From Butyriboletus loyo (lineage: Eukaryota; Basidiomycota; Agaricomycetes; Boletales; Boletaceae), in NCBI GenBank assembly GCA_038093515.1, contig JBBPSI010000008.1, forward strand, positions 248,001 through 312,000: 64,000 nucleotides of DNA, in the 5' to 3' direction. The translations under genes and the position numbers were made by a program. Numbering within the stretch: the first letter of the stretch is position 1; each line of letters begins with the position of its first letter. Below, piece by piece: positions 11,601 to 24,279 of this stretch. The notes below the pieces were generated by a model, which saw only the letters and a program-made list of their open reading frames with translations, had not been told where the DNA came from and did not search any database.

Positions 11601-12001
11601 CGTTCAACGCCGTACAATCAAACCAAGGATTGTGGGGCGTTCTGCCAGATATGTAATATATGAGCGTCTATGCCGGGGTTTGGGTCTGCAAAAACGTACC
11701 GAGTTCCATCCATGGGGGTGGACCAACTGCAGAGCCCAGTCTTGTGCGCTTTGCGCGTCAACTATGAGGACCAATTTGACGGTTTCGTTCGCGAGGCTTG
11801 TGAGCTGTGAGATCCGGGAGGAAGAAGCACGCTGGCGAAAATAGGGTACTTCGCTCACCGGCCTCCGTACAATGCAGGGCTGAAAGCCTGGGATGGCACT
11901 GAAACCAACTTCCAAATCCGGTTCAGACGCGATTTCAATTCAGACATCGTACCAATCATCACGTTCCCTATTCTACCCTCAAATCAGATAACTACTCGGC
12001 A
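11601..12001. other. Presumed 5' exon/promoter of carrier and 3' flank of RRN6-like gene
   Basis: A minus-strand open frame of about 100 codons (11604-11915, starting at TTG) covers most of this stretch but matches nothing I know. It may contain the missing first exon of the mitochondrial carrier. Candidate minus-strand ATGs lie near 11945-11960. Confidence 0.3.
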
Positions 12002-15000
12002 TCAGAACCCCCCAATCCTTTTCCTGGCTGCTTTCTTAGCACCCGGTCGACCACCAAATGGTCCGGGAACCGTCTGTGTGCTCGTCATCGGCTGTTGTGA
12101 GAACGCATCAAAGCCAGGCTCACACTGCTGTGAGTGTGGTGCGCGCTGTACGGTTTGACTCTGGTCCGTAGCAGGCGCGTGCTCAGCAGTTTGGACTGCC
12201 GGGGGTTGTGTGGCCGCAGTAACGACAAGAGGTGGTCGCCGCGGTGGTATCTCCTTTTGTTGTGTCGCGGCGGGCAATCGCCTGTACTGCGGGATAGGTT
12301 GTGCCTCTAGATCCACAACGCCATATGGGTCGTGGTACGTGTAATCTTTCGGATCAGTTCCTAATTCCCACTCGGCGAGTAAAAGTCGGACCCCAAGGGG
12401 ACTTGAAACACCTGGTGCCTCTTCGCCGTCTTGGTCCTTATCCGCATAATGGTCTGCGCCCAACTTGCGAATTGGGCGGAAGTACCCAAAATCGACTTCA
12501 GGAGGCTCCTTGCTATACGATATCTCCATAGGATGTCCCATGCTATTTGCTGCCTCACCTGCGGCAGAAGAGTGGAGTTTCGCCAATGGTCCAGGCCCAG
12601 CAGAATACACGTCGTTTGACAGAGCCAAGTCAAGAACCAACTGCTCCCGGGCTTCCATCTCGCGCCGCACACAAGGTTCGTGTCTTTCAACTCCCGACAG
12701 GTTCAGTTCCTTCAATTGTTCATGCAAAGCATTACAGTCGACAGAATGGGGAATGAGGCCGGGAATCGACGTGTCTTGGATATCGTAATGCCACCGTGCA
12801 AGACCAGCGAGTTTCTGGATGGCGATGTCACCATGCATTAACGCGTCAAATGCTTGCTTTGAGTTGATGTTGCTACCAGCGAGAAAGTTTGTGTGCGAGA
12901 TGTGCTTGTTTGCATCATTCATACCAGATATGACATCAAACCTTTGGAAAGAAATGTGTCAACATTGGAATACGGAAGAAAGCAGGTGTCTCACGTTGTT
13001 AGCATAGTCTCAGCAGCTTCCTCGGTGTCCTGAAAAACCTCCGGTAATCGAGCTAGCGTGTCTCTGAACGCGTCCCGATTCGTGTTCTCTTTTGTATCAT
13101 TTGTAACTGCAAATATCTCTGCGTTGATCATGAGAACAGATATCATTACAAGGATGGAACGACGAACCTTCGTAAGCCCCGCGAAGATTCACTTCGGTAT
13201 AATGTCTCCCTCCAGCTGGGCCGAAGTCAATATGTAGCTCGTTGGCCTGCTTCTCCAGTCTCTGTACATCTTCATCCCACTGATGAGTAACATGACCTTC
13301 CTGCGCAGATCTTGGCTGATCTTGATCGGATCGAGCAACACGGATATCTTGTCGGTGGATGCTCCCACGTTGACAGAGGCGAAGGTACGTCAACTCCATG
13401 TCCGAGGGCAATACAACAAGTGCATGGCCATCGTACGCCGTGAACATCGGTCCGTCGTGAGGCAAACAAGATGGAATGGAGTTGCTATGCAAGAGGCCAT
13501 CAGAGCCTCTGCTAACATCATACAAGGTGACAAGACCATTTCTCCGTGACGTTAGTAGTGAGAAAGAGACTAGAGATACTAATAAGTGCACTGTCTATGA
13601 GGCAAGAGAAGACTCACCACCGCTGAGATTGGCAGTTAGCACTCTGAGTGTTCGATCAAAACTCCGGTAATGTTTAAAGCTCAATAGTGGTCGTCTGCGG
13701 AAACGGTCATCAAGCCATATCACGTCGGAAGTAGTGGTGATGCGACTGATGTAGTCATACATCGGGCTCTCAAAAGACGTCACAATGGCACTCGGGTGAT
13801 CGAGAGAGAATACGTCTGCAACCGAGCTCGCTGACTGCGAGGTTGCAATGAGAGGCTCTCCATCAATAAAGATGTACGCGTACCCTCAAGTCGATATGCT
13901 TGACAGCTTTGCAGGACGCAAGAAAACATTCGTCGTTCCGTTCGGTGATACCAAGTTGCCAAAAGTGGTCGTCACTGCTGACTTCGTGGGTTCCGACCAA
14001 CTGCCTAGTTCAGACAGGTAAGTAGGCATCACGATAGAGATGGTAGCCGCAACATACATCGCCTTACCTCCACGATATGTGGTGCATTTATATACCTTTC
14101 CGCTTCGATTAACTACAACAATATCAGGGCCAGAAGCCAGGACCCTGGAATCCACGATCGGGATGTCTCCAGCCTCAGACCTCGTAATGTCGAGTTCTCT
14201 CGTAACCTTCGAGCGTTCTACGCGGAGGAGAGAAGATGAGGTGTGTGTGCGGATCAGTAAGGAGCTGTGGGATGTGGCAGTCCACGCAGAGGGCCCAACT
14301 GCAGACGAGATTTGCAGAATCGGCGTCTCAAACACAAAAGACGGTGACCCTGCAGGGTTGAACACCACATTTCCCGACCTATCTGAACTAAAACGAGAGA
14401 TGTCTGAGAGAAATATGAGCATATAGTCCGAGACAAATAATATGCTTATTCTCACTAAGTTCCCTACCAAGTTCGCCCGTCGGAAACACAACGGCAGATT
14501 CGTTTTGGGTATGATGTGAAGGTATAATCTCGAGCAGATTTCCGAGGAGAGGGTCGAATGTTTTCAAGCGACACATTTCCCTCGCATCCGCTCCCAATGT
14601 ACTCCCTAGCAGCTCTCCGGGGAACTCGGCATCCGAAAAATAGGTGCGAAGGTATTGTAGCTAAATTACATCGTATCAGCCGATCATAACTAAGAGAAAG
14701 GGTGAACCCTCACTCCTTTCTCAAAGCGCTGGCGGGCGGAATGTTCGAGCATATTGACCTGAGGGGAACGTGTCTCAGGGAAAACCTTTGTTGGTCTGCC
14801 CAAAGGAAACCATCTTGTATCTAGAACATGAATCAGTATGACACGAGGCACATAAGATCCACATACCATGGAGTGTATCAACAACACTGCTCCATTGCAC
14901 TCTCCTGCCCTTCGAGACCAAGGTAATTCTGCCGATCGACCCGCACTCTAAGTGAGGCCATTGCCAAAACCTTGTCTCCGAACGATATTCTTTCTGTTTC

Positions 15001-15068
15001 CCCTTGTCTTTCGACTTGTCCGTGATCTGTATTCTCTCTTGTATTTCATGTCCAGGCCAATGTTCCAT
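12002..15068 (-). CDS. RRN6-like RNA polymerase I initiation factor
   Basis: Probable subunit of the Pol I core factor (RRN6/TAF1C class), which binds rDNA promoters. The first in-frame ATG is at 15068 (MEHWPGHEIQERIQITDKSK). The N-terminal half looks like a beta propeller: FETPILQISSAVGPSAW, SLLIRTHTSSSLLRVER and SGPDIVVVNRSGKVYKC, the pattern of RRN6 blades. The C-terminal exon (12002-12922) is helical, then Pro/Gln-rich, and ends in the basic AKKAARKRIGGF; the terminal K/R-rich-GGF ending recurs in fungal RRN6 proteins. Several introns in 12950-14800 were not all placed. Divergent from uL3m. Family call rests on overall pattern rather than one catalytic motif, hence moderate confidence. 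Confidence 0.6.
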
Positions 15069-15215
15069 TCCATCTGAGCATTCAAGGAGGAGACTGGGAG
15101 CCGGGATAGAATAAATCGGATTCAAGCAAGCTTTGTCAGGATGCCCAAAAAGGAAACTTCGGGACGAGGGAAATATTCAGGTGCCACTCTCGAAACTTGT
15201 GCTCGAACTTGGACA

Positions 15216-16379
15216 ATGCTCAGACCCTGGACGTTCTCGCAAAGTCCGCGCAAAATCCTACGACAATGCAGGCAACTTCATAACACGGCTGCCAGACTTG
15301 CACAGGCGACAAATGCCGACGCGTCCAGCTCCACGACCACTTCCAAATGGTCAGCAGACTCGATTCGTACAGGACTTATAGCGAGGAAGCGAGGAATGAC
15401 TGTCATGTGGGATAACAATGGTGTACGTGTTCCCGTAACCGTTCTCCAGGTATGTGTTGAGACTCGTTGTGGGCTTGTCACTAAGTCTACTGTAGCTCGA
15501 GCATTGCCAAGTAACAGCCAACATCATGTACAAGCGACCAGATCAGACCGAATACCACGCCGTTCAGCTGGGCGCGTCTGACCGTCCAAGTAGAACAACG
15601 ACGCACCAAATGAAAGGTCACTTCCGAAAAGCCAAGGTGCCCCCCAAGTATATCGTGAAGGAGTTTCCAGTAACCCCAGATGCACATGTTGCCGTTGGTA
15701 AGTCCTCAGATTCTAGCTCAATACAATAACTTGACCTCGACAAGGTACCACGCTGTCGGCCATTCACTTCGTCCCTGGGCAATATGTAGATGTCATAGCA
15801 AATTCGTGCGGCTCAATTTCGACAGATGATCTACAGTTCGCTAATATGGGTTGTCCAATAGCATTGGTAAAGGTTTCCAAGGCACCATGAAGCGCTGGAA
15901 CTTTAAAGGTTTGCGAGCAAGTCACGGTGTGTCTGTATCACATCGTTCTGCCGGAGCCACTGGGGCCCATCAGGTTTGTGATATCCGAACTCGTCACCAA
16001 CTATGGTATAGCTCAATGTGTTATTAAGGATCCTGGTCGTGTCTGGCCTGGTAAAAAGATGGCAGGTCGGCTGGGGGGTGAACGCATCACTGTTCAAAAC
16101 CTCCCTGTCATGCGAGTGGACAGCCAGCTCGACTTGATCTTCCTCAAGGGCGCAGTTCCTGGCGTTGATGATGCCCAGGTCCTGATTCGTGATGCCAAAA
16201 AGAAACTGGTTAGCGTTGCAAAAGCCCATCAGGCTAACGGAGAGTATGAAAAGGTGTTACCAAAAGGTGTGGATGATCTTCCATTCCCAGCTGGCACCAA
16301 GGAAATGGCCAGGAACCTTCCGGCAATCGTTGAGGCGCCGTCCAAACGTGTTACCAGTCCTTTCGTTCCTAGGGAGTAG
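15216..16379 (+). CDS. MRPL9: Mitochondrial ribosomal protein uL3m
   Basis: Large-subunit protein of the mitochondrial ribosome near the peptidyl transferase centre. ATG 15216 gives an Arg-rich, acid-poor presequence ([20 protein letters not shown]) suited to mitochondrial import, then the L3 core: [37 protein letters not shown], and the tip loop [20 protein letters not shown] followed by [15 protein letters not shown]. After an intron at about 15974-16029 it continues [20 protein letters not shown], with the conserved KKMAGRMG-type motif. The frame ends [11 protein letters not shown] at 16379. Four introns all preserve phase. About 147 bp separate its start from that of the RRN6-like gene. 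Confidence 0.95.
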
Positions 16380-18055
16380 AGCACGTGTATAATCGCGAGT
16401 AATCGTTATGCTTCTCTATATCATATCCCCATCGCAATTCGTATTAGCAGTGTGGCAGCTACACGAAAGTACTCAATCTTTGGCATTGAGGTAGGACATA
16501 TCCAAGCGGATAGGTCGCTGATGCTCTCCTTCAGAGTTGCATTTAGAAGCATCCCAATAGAATGCGTGGGCAAACGTGCGGGTTCCCCTTTTCTTCTCGG
16601 CGGTTGCTTGACAGTAGGATGCATGGTTGTGATGGCGCTCGAGCTGGCAATCAGAACATCTTGCGTAGGCCCATAATGATATGCTGGTAAGCTCATGCTC
16701 AACTCGACGCAGACTACGTTACATAACGACTTTTGCTGCATGCCGGGTCGACACGTCTAGCTACGTTACTCTGTTAGATTTCACTCCCAATAATTTTAGT
16801 ACCACTTTCGACAGACGCTGTCGATCGTCCCCCAAGCTGGATTACTTTCTGTTGCGAAAACTCAACGGCTTGGGACCACACAGAAACCCTCAGACTAGCG
16901 ACCCTCCAACCTCTGCTTGTTTCGTGCACTCATCCTTTGCCTTACAGACGGGCTGGTCACCGGACTACACTCCCTCGCTTTGGCACTTCCTCAGCCTCTG
17001 CGAATACAGAGCTAAACGCTACGACTTCTTTTATCATTTTTAAAGTTTCTGGCTGAATGGAATATAGTCGACACGCGAAGGCTGACGCAGCGTTGAAACC
17101 AAACGTGGCGAGACATGTCCGACACGCGACCTCGCGAAGAGAAGAGTTGCAATAGGTGTTATGCTATCCGCCAAGATGAAGGTGAACCAAGTGGAGGAAG
17201 GAAGCCCTTTGAGTTCGATCTTGGAGACGACAATCCTGACTGGCGACTTGTGCTTTAAGAGCGTCAACCATAATGGTGCGCGTTTGGATCTTCAGGTACA
17301 GGGGGATTTGCAGCTGGGATCGTTGCCGCTGTACCAGCCAGTGTTACTACGTCTCACTTACCGACCCCACCGCTGATTTCATATGTCATTGACAGCTCTA
17401 GTCCTCTATAATGCCACTCCACCACAGCAAACACAGACATACCAGGCGCTTTGTGCGGCGAAAGTTAGCGGTGTGGCCATCCGCCCACACTCTGCACAGG
17501 AGCACAGATCTTTTTTTGCTATTGGTCGCAGCGACGGGGATAATCTGGCAGTACGTCTGGAGCTTATTCGGATGAGTGGAGATACGATCTCGCATTATAG
17601 AGTTAATACCAGTCAGCACTTGGAAAACGAATTATCGCCACAGCTCCACACAACACACGATCAAATGAATGACATGATCGTAGTTGCTACCGAAGTAGCC
17701 TGATCATGCTCGGCACCCAAACATAGCCGTCCAATCGGAACTCTCGAATGACCTGCGGTAGAATGCTCAAGCGATAACGCCTTCGCGGATCCGGGCCAGT
17801 CGGACCACGTTGTGCCGGCATTGCTCCTCGTTCACGCCAAACTCAGCCGCTTCGGTAAGTTCATACGCGTTGATTGCTAAGTATTGTTGTACAGCCCATC
17901 AGTAAAACAGTTGCTGGTTTCTGACGCTAACCGAGAGTGTTACAGACTGCTAGCCGTTGGTTCTGACCAAAAACTATTTCACTGGAGGCTCATGAGCCGA
18001 TGGCGCCTGATGTGCGGACGTAATGCGAGATCATTTGTACGTGACACGAGAACGG
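16380..18055. other. Unresolved 1.7-kb region with possible small gene(s)
   Basis: Open frames of up to 107 codons occur on both strands (for example 16421-16741 minus with a real ATG, and 17383-17703 plus), but none matches a family I know. A plus-strand signal exists: an ATG near 17116 (MSDTRPREEKSCNR), a good donor GTAAGT at about 17855 and an acceptor TTGTACAG just before 17897. This fits a fast-evolving gene with several short exons. A decayed gene is equally possible. Confidence 0.3.
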
Positions 18056-18641
18056 TCAGGATGAGAGGAGTTTTGAATCGATATCGTCCTTTGTAAGACC
18101 CGCCGCTCCATCGTCAATATCAATAACCTTGGATATGTCCGCCTGGAAAGGAACCTCGATTGTGATTGAATGAGATTAACGTGTGAATACTGTACGCACG
18201 ACATTCTGGAAGTCAAGAAATGCGCTCGCATGCAGAGTCATGAGCGTCGTCTCGGATGAAGAAGGTCTCCAGTTGACGAGAACAAGTGGGAACGAGGTTC
18301 TTCCGTCCCTGTGCTTGAGCTCGTAGGAGAGCACGACGTATCTTGGTGAATTCTCAGGGAGCTCTGGCGAAGACGAAGCTTGTTAGCCATCCAAATCCAC
18401 GATCGGTTCGTTCAAACCACCTTCCGCAAGCTCCTCGATGGAGATGTTGTCAAACTGGTCGTCCTCTTCCATGACGAGCGCTTTCTTGTTGATCTTGACG
18501 ATGAGCGCAGCGCTCCCTTGGCTCCGCCTTGCGAAACGAAATTTGCGGAGGGAATCCTTGAGGGTCTGAGGTATATCAACTGTGTGTGACTTGGGTCCTG
18601 TCCTCAGAGTCGTCCTACTGTGCGCATATCAAGCTCACCAT
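18056..18641 (-). CDS. Glia maturation factor (GMF/AIM7), ADF-homology protein
   Basis: Cofilin-fold protein that binds Arp2/3 and promotes debranching of actin networks. The central exon reads TLKDSLRKFRFARRSQGSAA, KINKKALVMEEDDQFDNIS and IEELAE. After an intron comes LPENSPRYVVLSYELKHRDG, then SFPLVLVNWRPSSSETTLMT, and after a last intron (about 18138-18204) ADISKVIDIDDGAAGLTKDD, ending DSKLLSS at 18056. These match GMF rather than cofilin in the DGR(T/V)S(F/Y)P segment. The start is uncertain: an ATG at 18641 sits directly against a GTGAGC donor, so the start codon may be its own mini-exon. Divergent from the MFS transporter. Confidence 0.9.
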
Positions 18642-18859
18642 CGTAGACGACGACGACCTCGATGTGGGCAGATAAGATGATGGGCCCGCTGCTTACGCCA
18701 TCCTCGTAAAACCTGGCGATGCGATCCCTAGCTTCTTAAAGAATTGAGAGTGCCGTTATCATTCCGAGGGCAGTGTCCCTCCGCTTTCGGTTAGAGAGGC
18801 TTCGTGAAATTTAAACCTTCCACTCTCCCATCTTCACAACCTGTCCGTTCGCTACTACC

Positions 18860-21416
18860 ATGACTCCTGGGCATACAGAGGATGCCCTCCATTCAGACGA
18901 CCCCGACGAACCCTCTTATTTAAACCACGAACAGTCCACTCTCCTCACTTCGGGCCAGATCCCTCTGTCCGAGGAGGAGGAAGACGACCAGCATGCTCGT
19001 CAAGTCTCATGGAAGACCCTTCCATGGTGGAAAAAACCCTCCCCTCATTGGTCAGTGTTCATCATGGCGCATATTCCTTGCTTGGTACATCTTCGTACAG
19101 GGTCCTCTTTGGTATACCCTTCGGCGCTATTGGATACGCTGCTCTGCTTGCTCCGAAGGTGGCCATGTACACTACCCTCGCGTGCCGTGTTCACAGGCCA
19201 GAATTGATCATGAATAACCACTCTTTACCACATTCCTTTACATTTCCCCTCACACACAACCTCGCCGCAATCAACGCCGCCGATATACCAATTCTAAACG
19301 CCTCTGACGACAGCAAGACCGCACTTGACACGGTCTTCGTTCCCCTTCCAGACTCCACATATACCTCATCGTCAGACTATTCCCAACGCGGACCTGATTC
19401 CGAACAAAAGTGTGCCTCGGATCCTGTCGTACAAGCAGCCGTTGCAAGGCTCAACGCAGGTTTGCACAAAATACCCCATCCTTTGTCTGTCTGAAATTGC
19501 CCCCAGTCTTCACCACCGCCATGGGCATACTCAGTTGCCTCACAACTGGTTGGTGGGGATCCGTAAGTCCATACAAAAGCTTGGTAGGCCATCCGGCTTA
19601 GCGTATCTATCCAGCTGTCCGATCGTCATGGACGGCGCTTTGTCCTCTTTGTCTCTATATTCGGTCTCTTCGTGAATGATGTCATTCATGTCATCACCGC
19701 ACGGTTTGTAGATGTATTACCTGGCGGATATTGGTTCCTTTTGATCGGCTACTTGATCGAAGGCGTATGTGGAAGTGAGTGCTTTGCGCAATGGCCCTCA
19801 TCCGAGGGTCAGTCTATCGAACGTAACATCAATCTTCATGCACAGGCTTGTCGACTCTGATGGCAATTAATCAGGCGTACCTAGCAGATACAACTGACCC
19901 ATCTACAAGGTCAGCTGTGCTTGGTGTCAGTGTTAGGTCTTGTCTTTTGAAGCTATTGATTGTGCAGATCGCGATATTTCTCGCTTTTATCTGGTCTTAT
20001 GTTCGCAGGTGTAGCTATTGGGCCTGTCGTCGGTGGCCTCCTCATACGCTGGACCGGGACTATACTGCCTGTCACCTATTTTGCCTCCATTCTACACGGC
20101 GTCTACATGATTCTCGCTCTACTTATCCTTCCGGAATCGCTTACTCGAGCGAAAGCACGGAGTGCATCTCTGCGCCGGAAACAAGAAAAGCTGAACCACG
20201 CGTCCGGTGGTTGTGCTCTCGGCCCCTTGAAGGGCATCGCTAGGTTCATTAGTCCGCTCGTCGTCTTACTACCTGAGCATTCCTCGGATGCAAATCAACT
20301 CGAGCGGACAGGGAGTGATTGGAGCTTGTTCTCCATTGCTATTGCCTACGGACTTGTCGCGAGCGTCTTGGTGGGTCCTGCCACCATATATTTTTGGCAC
20401 TAGAACATTCATCGCCGGTAATACAGGGCTCCTATCCTTACAAATTCCAATATGCTGTGGCACAATTCCACTGGACGTCAGAAATTGTACGTGTCTCGAA
20501 CCCGATCGAGTTTGTTCATTTGCTCACGATATGAATCAGACAAGCTACTATGTCGCATTCGTCGGTGCTATCCGTGCCTTCTTCTTGACCGTTATTTTAC
20601 CCGGTAAGAATCCCGTTTTCAATTTGAAAAATTCTGCTTAAACACTACACAGGAATCATCGAACACCATAAACCCACCCCTGTTCAGATCGCCTGCACGC
20701 CTGATGAGCTTCCTCGAGAGACTATTGGTCTTTCTTCAACCTGCGGTGCCAACTCACTCCCAGATCCAGCTCAGACCGACGCCTCGGAGCAACATTTGCC
20801 ACCTTCTCGCTCTCCTGCCTTTGATCTCGCACTGGCACGTGCCTCTGCGGGGGTGGATGTCCTATCTTACGCCGGCGCGGCAGTCGCGAGTTCAGGTGCA
20901 TTGTTCACGTTGGCGAATATAACCAGCTCGTTCGCTGCGGGGTTCTCTCCAGCCGCGCAGGCGCTCGCGCTAGATATCTACACGAGTCGTCGTTCCCGCA
21001 ACCGAGGCGAGGTCGGCAAACTCTTTGGCGCGCTCAGCGTTATGCAGGCTCTTGGGTACGTCTTGCAGCTAGGCTTCATGCTGGTCCGTGGCAGTTGGCT
21101 GACCAGACGACCTTCACCACGCTTGTGGTTGTTGTGATCGGTTGATTCATTGGCTTGCGACAGGTCTCAGATCGTTAGCCCAGCGTTATATGGGGTTGTC
21201 TATTTCAACACGGTCGCGATTTTCCCGCAAGCCATTATGGTCGTGTCGATGTGCATGTCATTGCTCGTGCTCATTTTCCTCTGGTTCGTGCGTATTCCCT
21301 CCAAATCAGCCAGCGACCGCGTTACACCTGAACGCGGGAGCGAAGAAAGAAGTCAAAACATGGAAACCCCCGAGATTTTGGTTGTGATAGAGGACCAAGT
21401 TGCCAAAGGACGATAA
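18860..21416 (+). CDS. Major facilitator superfamily transporter, multi-exon
   Basis: Predicted 12-helix MFS permease; substrate unknown. The acidic cytosolic N-terminus is MTPGHTEDALHSDDPDEPSY. Helix 1 follows an intron (WVLFGIPFGAIGYAALLAP). A long loop with two N-glycosylation-like sites leads to GILSCLTTGWWGSLSDRHGR, the MFS loop 2-3 signature (GxxSDRxGRR) formed across an intron. Helices 4-6 include GLMFAGVAIGPVVGGLLIRW, then a large cytosolic loop KARSASLRRKQEKLNH. The C-half includes YYVAFVGAIRAFFLTVILPG, GALFTLANITSSFAAGFSPA and SMCMSLLVLIFLWFVRIP, ending EDQVAKGR. About eight introns. The domain order resembles fungal TetA-like/YCR023C-type permeases, by general pattern only. Confidence 0.85.
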
Positions 21417-21725
21417 TGATGGAATGATGGTGGAGATTCAGATGGCGGCATTGCACGACTTTTTTGTTTTGGTACACTCCTTCTCAGGCTGTTCAGAATC
21501 CGGGATGTCCGAATGGTACGACTTGCGTAGGTATCCGCAGACCTTGGCACCTTGCATGCCATTTATGTACCCATAGTATGTTGGTACAAGATGACCGCAC
21601 GCGAATCTGATCGGTCATTCACTCAGATGCGCGAGTGAATAAAAGCAAGAAAAGACGATAGAAAATCCTAGATAAGCATACATGCGACCAAGCTTACCTG
21701 ACCCTTGGGGCTCGAGGATGCGGCT
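21417..21725. other. Intergenic between two convergent genes
   Basis: 309 bp between the stop codons of the MFS transporter and the INP54-like gene. No coding frame or repeat is recognised; presumably both 3' UTRs. Confidence 0.5.
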
Positions 21726-23339
21726 TCACGCAGCGTCCACGATCGTCGGAACACCATTTCCATTCGATGACCCCCACCACCACCGCCCGAGCCACTTCCA
21801 ACTCGCATAGACACAGAAGAAATTGAAAATTCCGATAACGGTGGAGCCTGCACCCACGGTGATGAGGAGCCACCACGTATAACCGACGATGCGATCCAGC
21901 GTGCGACCCGTGTATTTCTTAACGGTTGCGAATGGGTCAGGCGTTGGGGTGTACGTCGAGGGTAGGCAAAGGCGGGGAGGGGTCGATGGCTGTTCTGCCT
22001 CCGCGGATGTTGAAGACGAGGCAGCGGGAGAAGAGTGGGGTACCGGGAGTAGAAGGAGGGACACCACGGGTTTCTGCCGACAAAGCAACAGCAACAACAG
22101 ACGCACGATGAGCGAGACGTATTGCGGGCAACGCTGGCATGAAAGGCAGCTTACATGATCCGAGGAGACATAGGAAGGAATAGACGTGTACAAAATGTTG
22201 GCAATGTCCGACTTATCCGGCGTATTGGGCGAGTCCGTGTACGTCGTGTACATGATTCTATCTGTCCATGACGGCGTTCGTCTCGTACTGAACAGTGAAT
22301 ATGACCTTAGAACCGAGGAGCGACGACGTTCTGGGAAGAAAGTACACATACTTGTACTTGTCGACTTCACCAAGCACATATTTATATGTGCATTTGAACA
22401 TCCAGAAAGGGCCTTCTCGTAGACCAATGAACACACGTCCGTTGCGACGCTCACTGATTAGTTGGTCGTACTCCTTCAGGGTTTCCCGCGTTTTCTCGTC
22501 GGTAAGCATGGACAGTGCCTCTTCTCCGCGGGATGCCGTGCGAAGTGGATGTGAAGGGGGTATCGCAACACGAAAATTGAGGTCACCGAGGAAAAAAAGG
22601 TGAGAGGTAGTATACATGGTTGTATGAGGTTCATTAGGGAATGAAGGTGGTGGCGGGAAGAGAAGTGTCTGAACGATGTGGTGATAGTCTGCTATCCTAT
22701 GTTTGAGGTGTGTTTCGTGGGCTGTGAGATGGGCACAGACAAAACTGCCAAAGGCCGGATAAGCTTGGGGAATGTGATGGATAGACATACTAACGTAAAG
22801 ACCTCGCCGACTTTGGAACCACGATCAACGACGCGGAATCTTATGCCTACGGCACCCTTGTTACCCATATATGCAGGTCCGCTACCGGTCCATTGTGTTT
22901 GCACATCGCCCACACGGCGGGCAATTGTATCGTCTTTGGCATACACGAGCAATCCGACACCGACGTTGACAACTTTGGCGACAAGGGAGTAGGATTCCTT
23001 GTTGGGAGCATGCGATTCTACCTGAGTGCGTATATGCACATCCCTCTCATCTATGACTGGCTTTGAGCGTCCAGCGACTATGTTTGTCGAAAAATGTTGG
23101 TCAGACCCGTTCTTACATACACGCGAAATAAGAGACATACGTCCAAGGTGGAGTGGAAGTAGTTCTTGGAACCCAATGGCAACGATGTCTGGTGCTCTCT
23201 GTTCCTTGGAGAGGAAAGAGGAAACCTGGAACGTGGGAGCAAGCCAGTCCACGAGATCCTGAGGGAGTCCTGCGCCAGTTTGCAGGTTGGTGTTGTAAGA
23301 GCCGATTTGCACGAGGAGTTGTTCATTTATGTCACCCAT
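21726..23339 (-). CDS. Inositol-polyphosphate 5-phosphatase, tail-anchored (INP54-like)
   Basis: Mg-dependent phosphatase expected to act on PI(4,5)P2 at the ER/plasma membrane. ATG 23339 gives MGDINEQLLVQIGSYNTNLQ; the longer frame upstream starts at TTG. Catalytic motifs appear in order: IVAIGFQELLPLHL (motif with Q-E), AYMGNKGAVGIRFRV, HLTAHETHLKHRIADYH (H near the active site), HLFFLGDLNFRV (FxGDLNxR), RRTPSWTDRIMY (PxWxDRI) and SDHKPVVSLLL. The C-terminus has one hydrophobic segment (WWLLITVGAGSTVIGIFNFF) followed by only about 20 residues, as in yeast INP54. The final 20 residues after the membrane segment are Trp/Gly-rich. At least five introns. No missing catalytic residue. Confidence 0.9.
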
Positions 23340-23589
23340 TGGAAAGATAGGTGCAGTTTTGGTGCAATTTAATGCACGCGCACGACCGTCAAAATCTGTA
23401 GTGAATACTGAATATTTCAAGCGATGGACTGAGGAAATTGCGCAGTCATATGGCTGAAGCGCGAGAGAGAGGGACGGTTTAGTCCCGCAACAATGCGTGC
23501 AAGTACATAGCTACGACGTTGTGGCTGAACGGAGAAGCTAACACTTCACTCATGTACCGTCAGAGGACTCACGCAACCTCATAATTCTG

Positions 23590-24270
23590 CAAATCTTGTG
23601 ATCGATTTTAGTGTGCAGAAGTTCCACCAAGGAAATGCAAAAAATGGGCTTTCAAAATTTCAGTATGTATTGGAACTGCGGCGGCGGCTGGCAGAAGCAC
23701 TTTCTTCGCTTCTGACCGATGATTCTTGGGAGTCGGACCCATCCTCTACAGCGAGTGGCATGATGCCCGCGCCGTCGTGAAGTATACGACGTCGACTATT
23801 GCGTTTTTGGTGGCTCATGTGGCACCATTTTCTCCGTCCAAGCAAGGGCAACGTCGCCGGGAGACCCAGTGCCCACTGACAGGGAAGTCTACTTTGAATG
23901 CAGGTCGGAAGGTCAGTGGTCTTTGTCCGGATAGTTCGTGTTGTTGAGCAGCATTCTACGCATCCTAGCCCATACAATCACGAGACATACCTGCACACTT
24001 CTGCTTATACTAGTCGTTTTGCTTCCAAACAGGCTTGTTCAAGTTCACAATATATCTTTCTTGCGTCTTGCGCCCTCGTCAACAGGGCAGTCAAGTCGCT
24101 GTATACACGACAGCCCAAGCCACTATCGATGCATGCTGCAGGCACCGAATTATCCCCGTCGCAGGTTTGGTATCTGAATTAACGCCTGAAACCTGTTCTA
24201 AATTACCACGTCAAGTTCGCAGTTAATTTGTCCTGAAGTGTTCCGCGTTGCCTGAGTATGTCCACGGACA
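23590..24270 (+). pseudogene. GPI mannosyltransferase I (PIG-M) pseudogene, remnant a
   Basis: Nucleotide similarity to the intact PIG-M gene (33270-33800) runs through the start region, first exon, first intron and into exon 2. An ATG remains at 23644, but the codon for Trp in WQKHF-PPFW is TGA at 23713, ending the frame after 23 codons. Recognisable pieces include CTACAGCGAGTGGCATGATG and GACGTCGACTAT, the region coding the family's DVDY motif. Further indels break every frame downstream. The rest of PIG-M is missing; the remnant grades into a spacer block that is repeated at 24527 and 29560. Confidence 0.85.
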
Positions 24271-24279
24271 ACTATCTAA

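Noticed and set aside
23340..23420. N-terminal extension of the INP54-like protein (frame starting at 23420)
   Set aside because: That frame begins with TTG; the ATG at 23339 fits the family start, so the upstream part is treated as 5' UTR.
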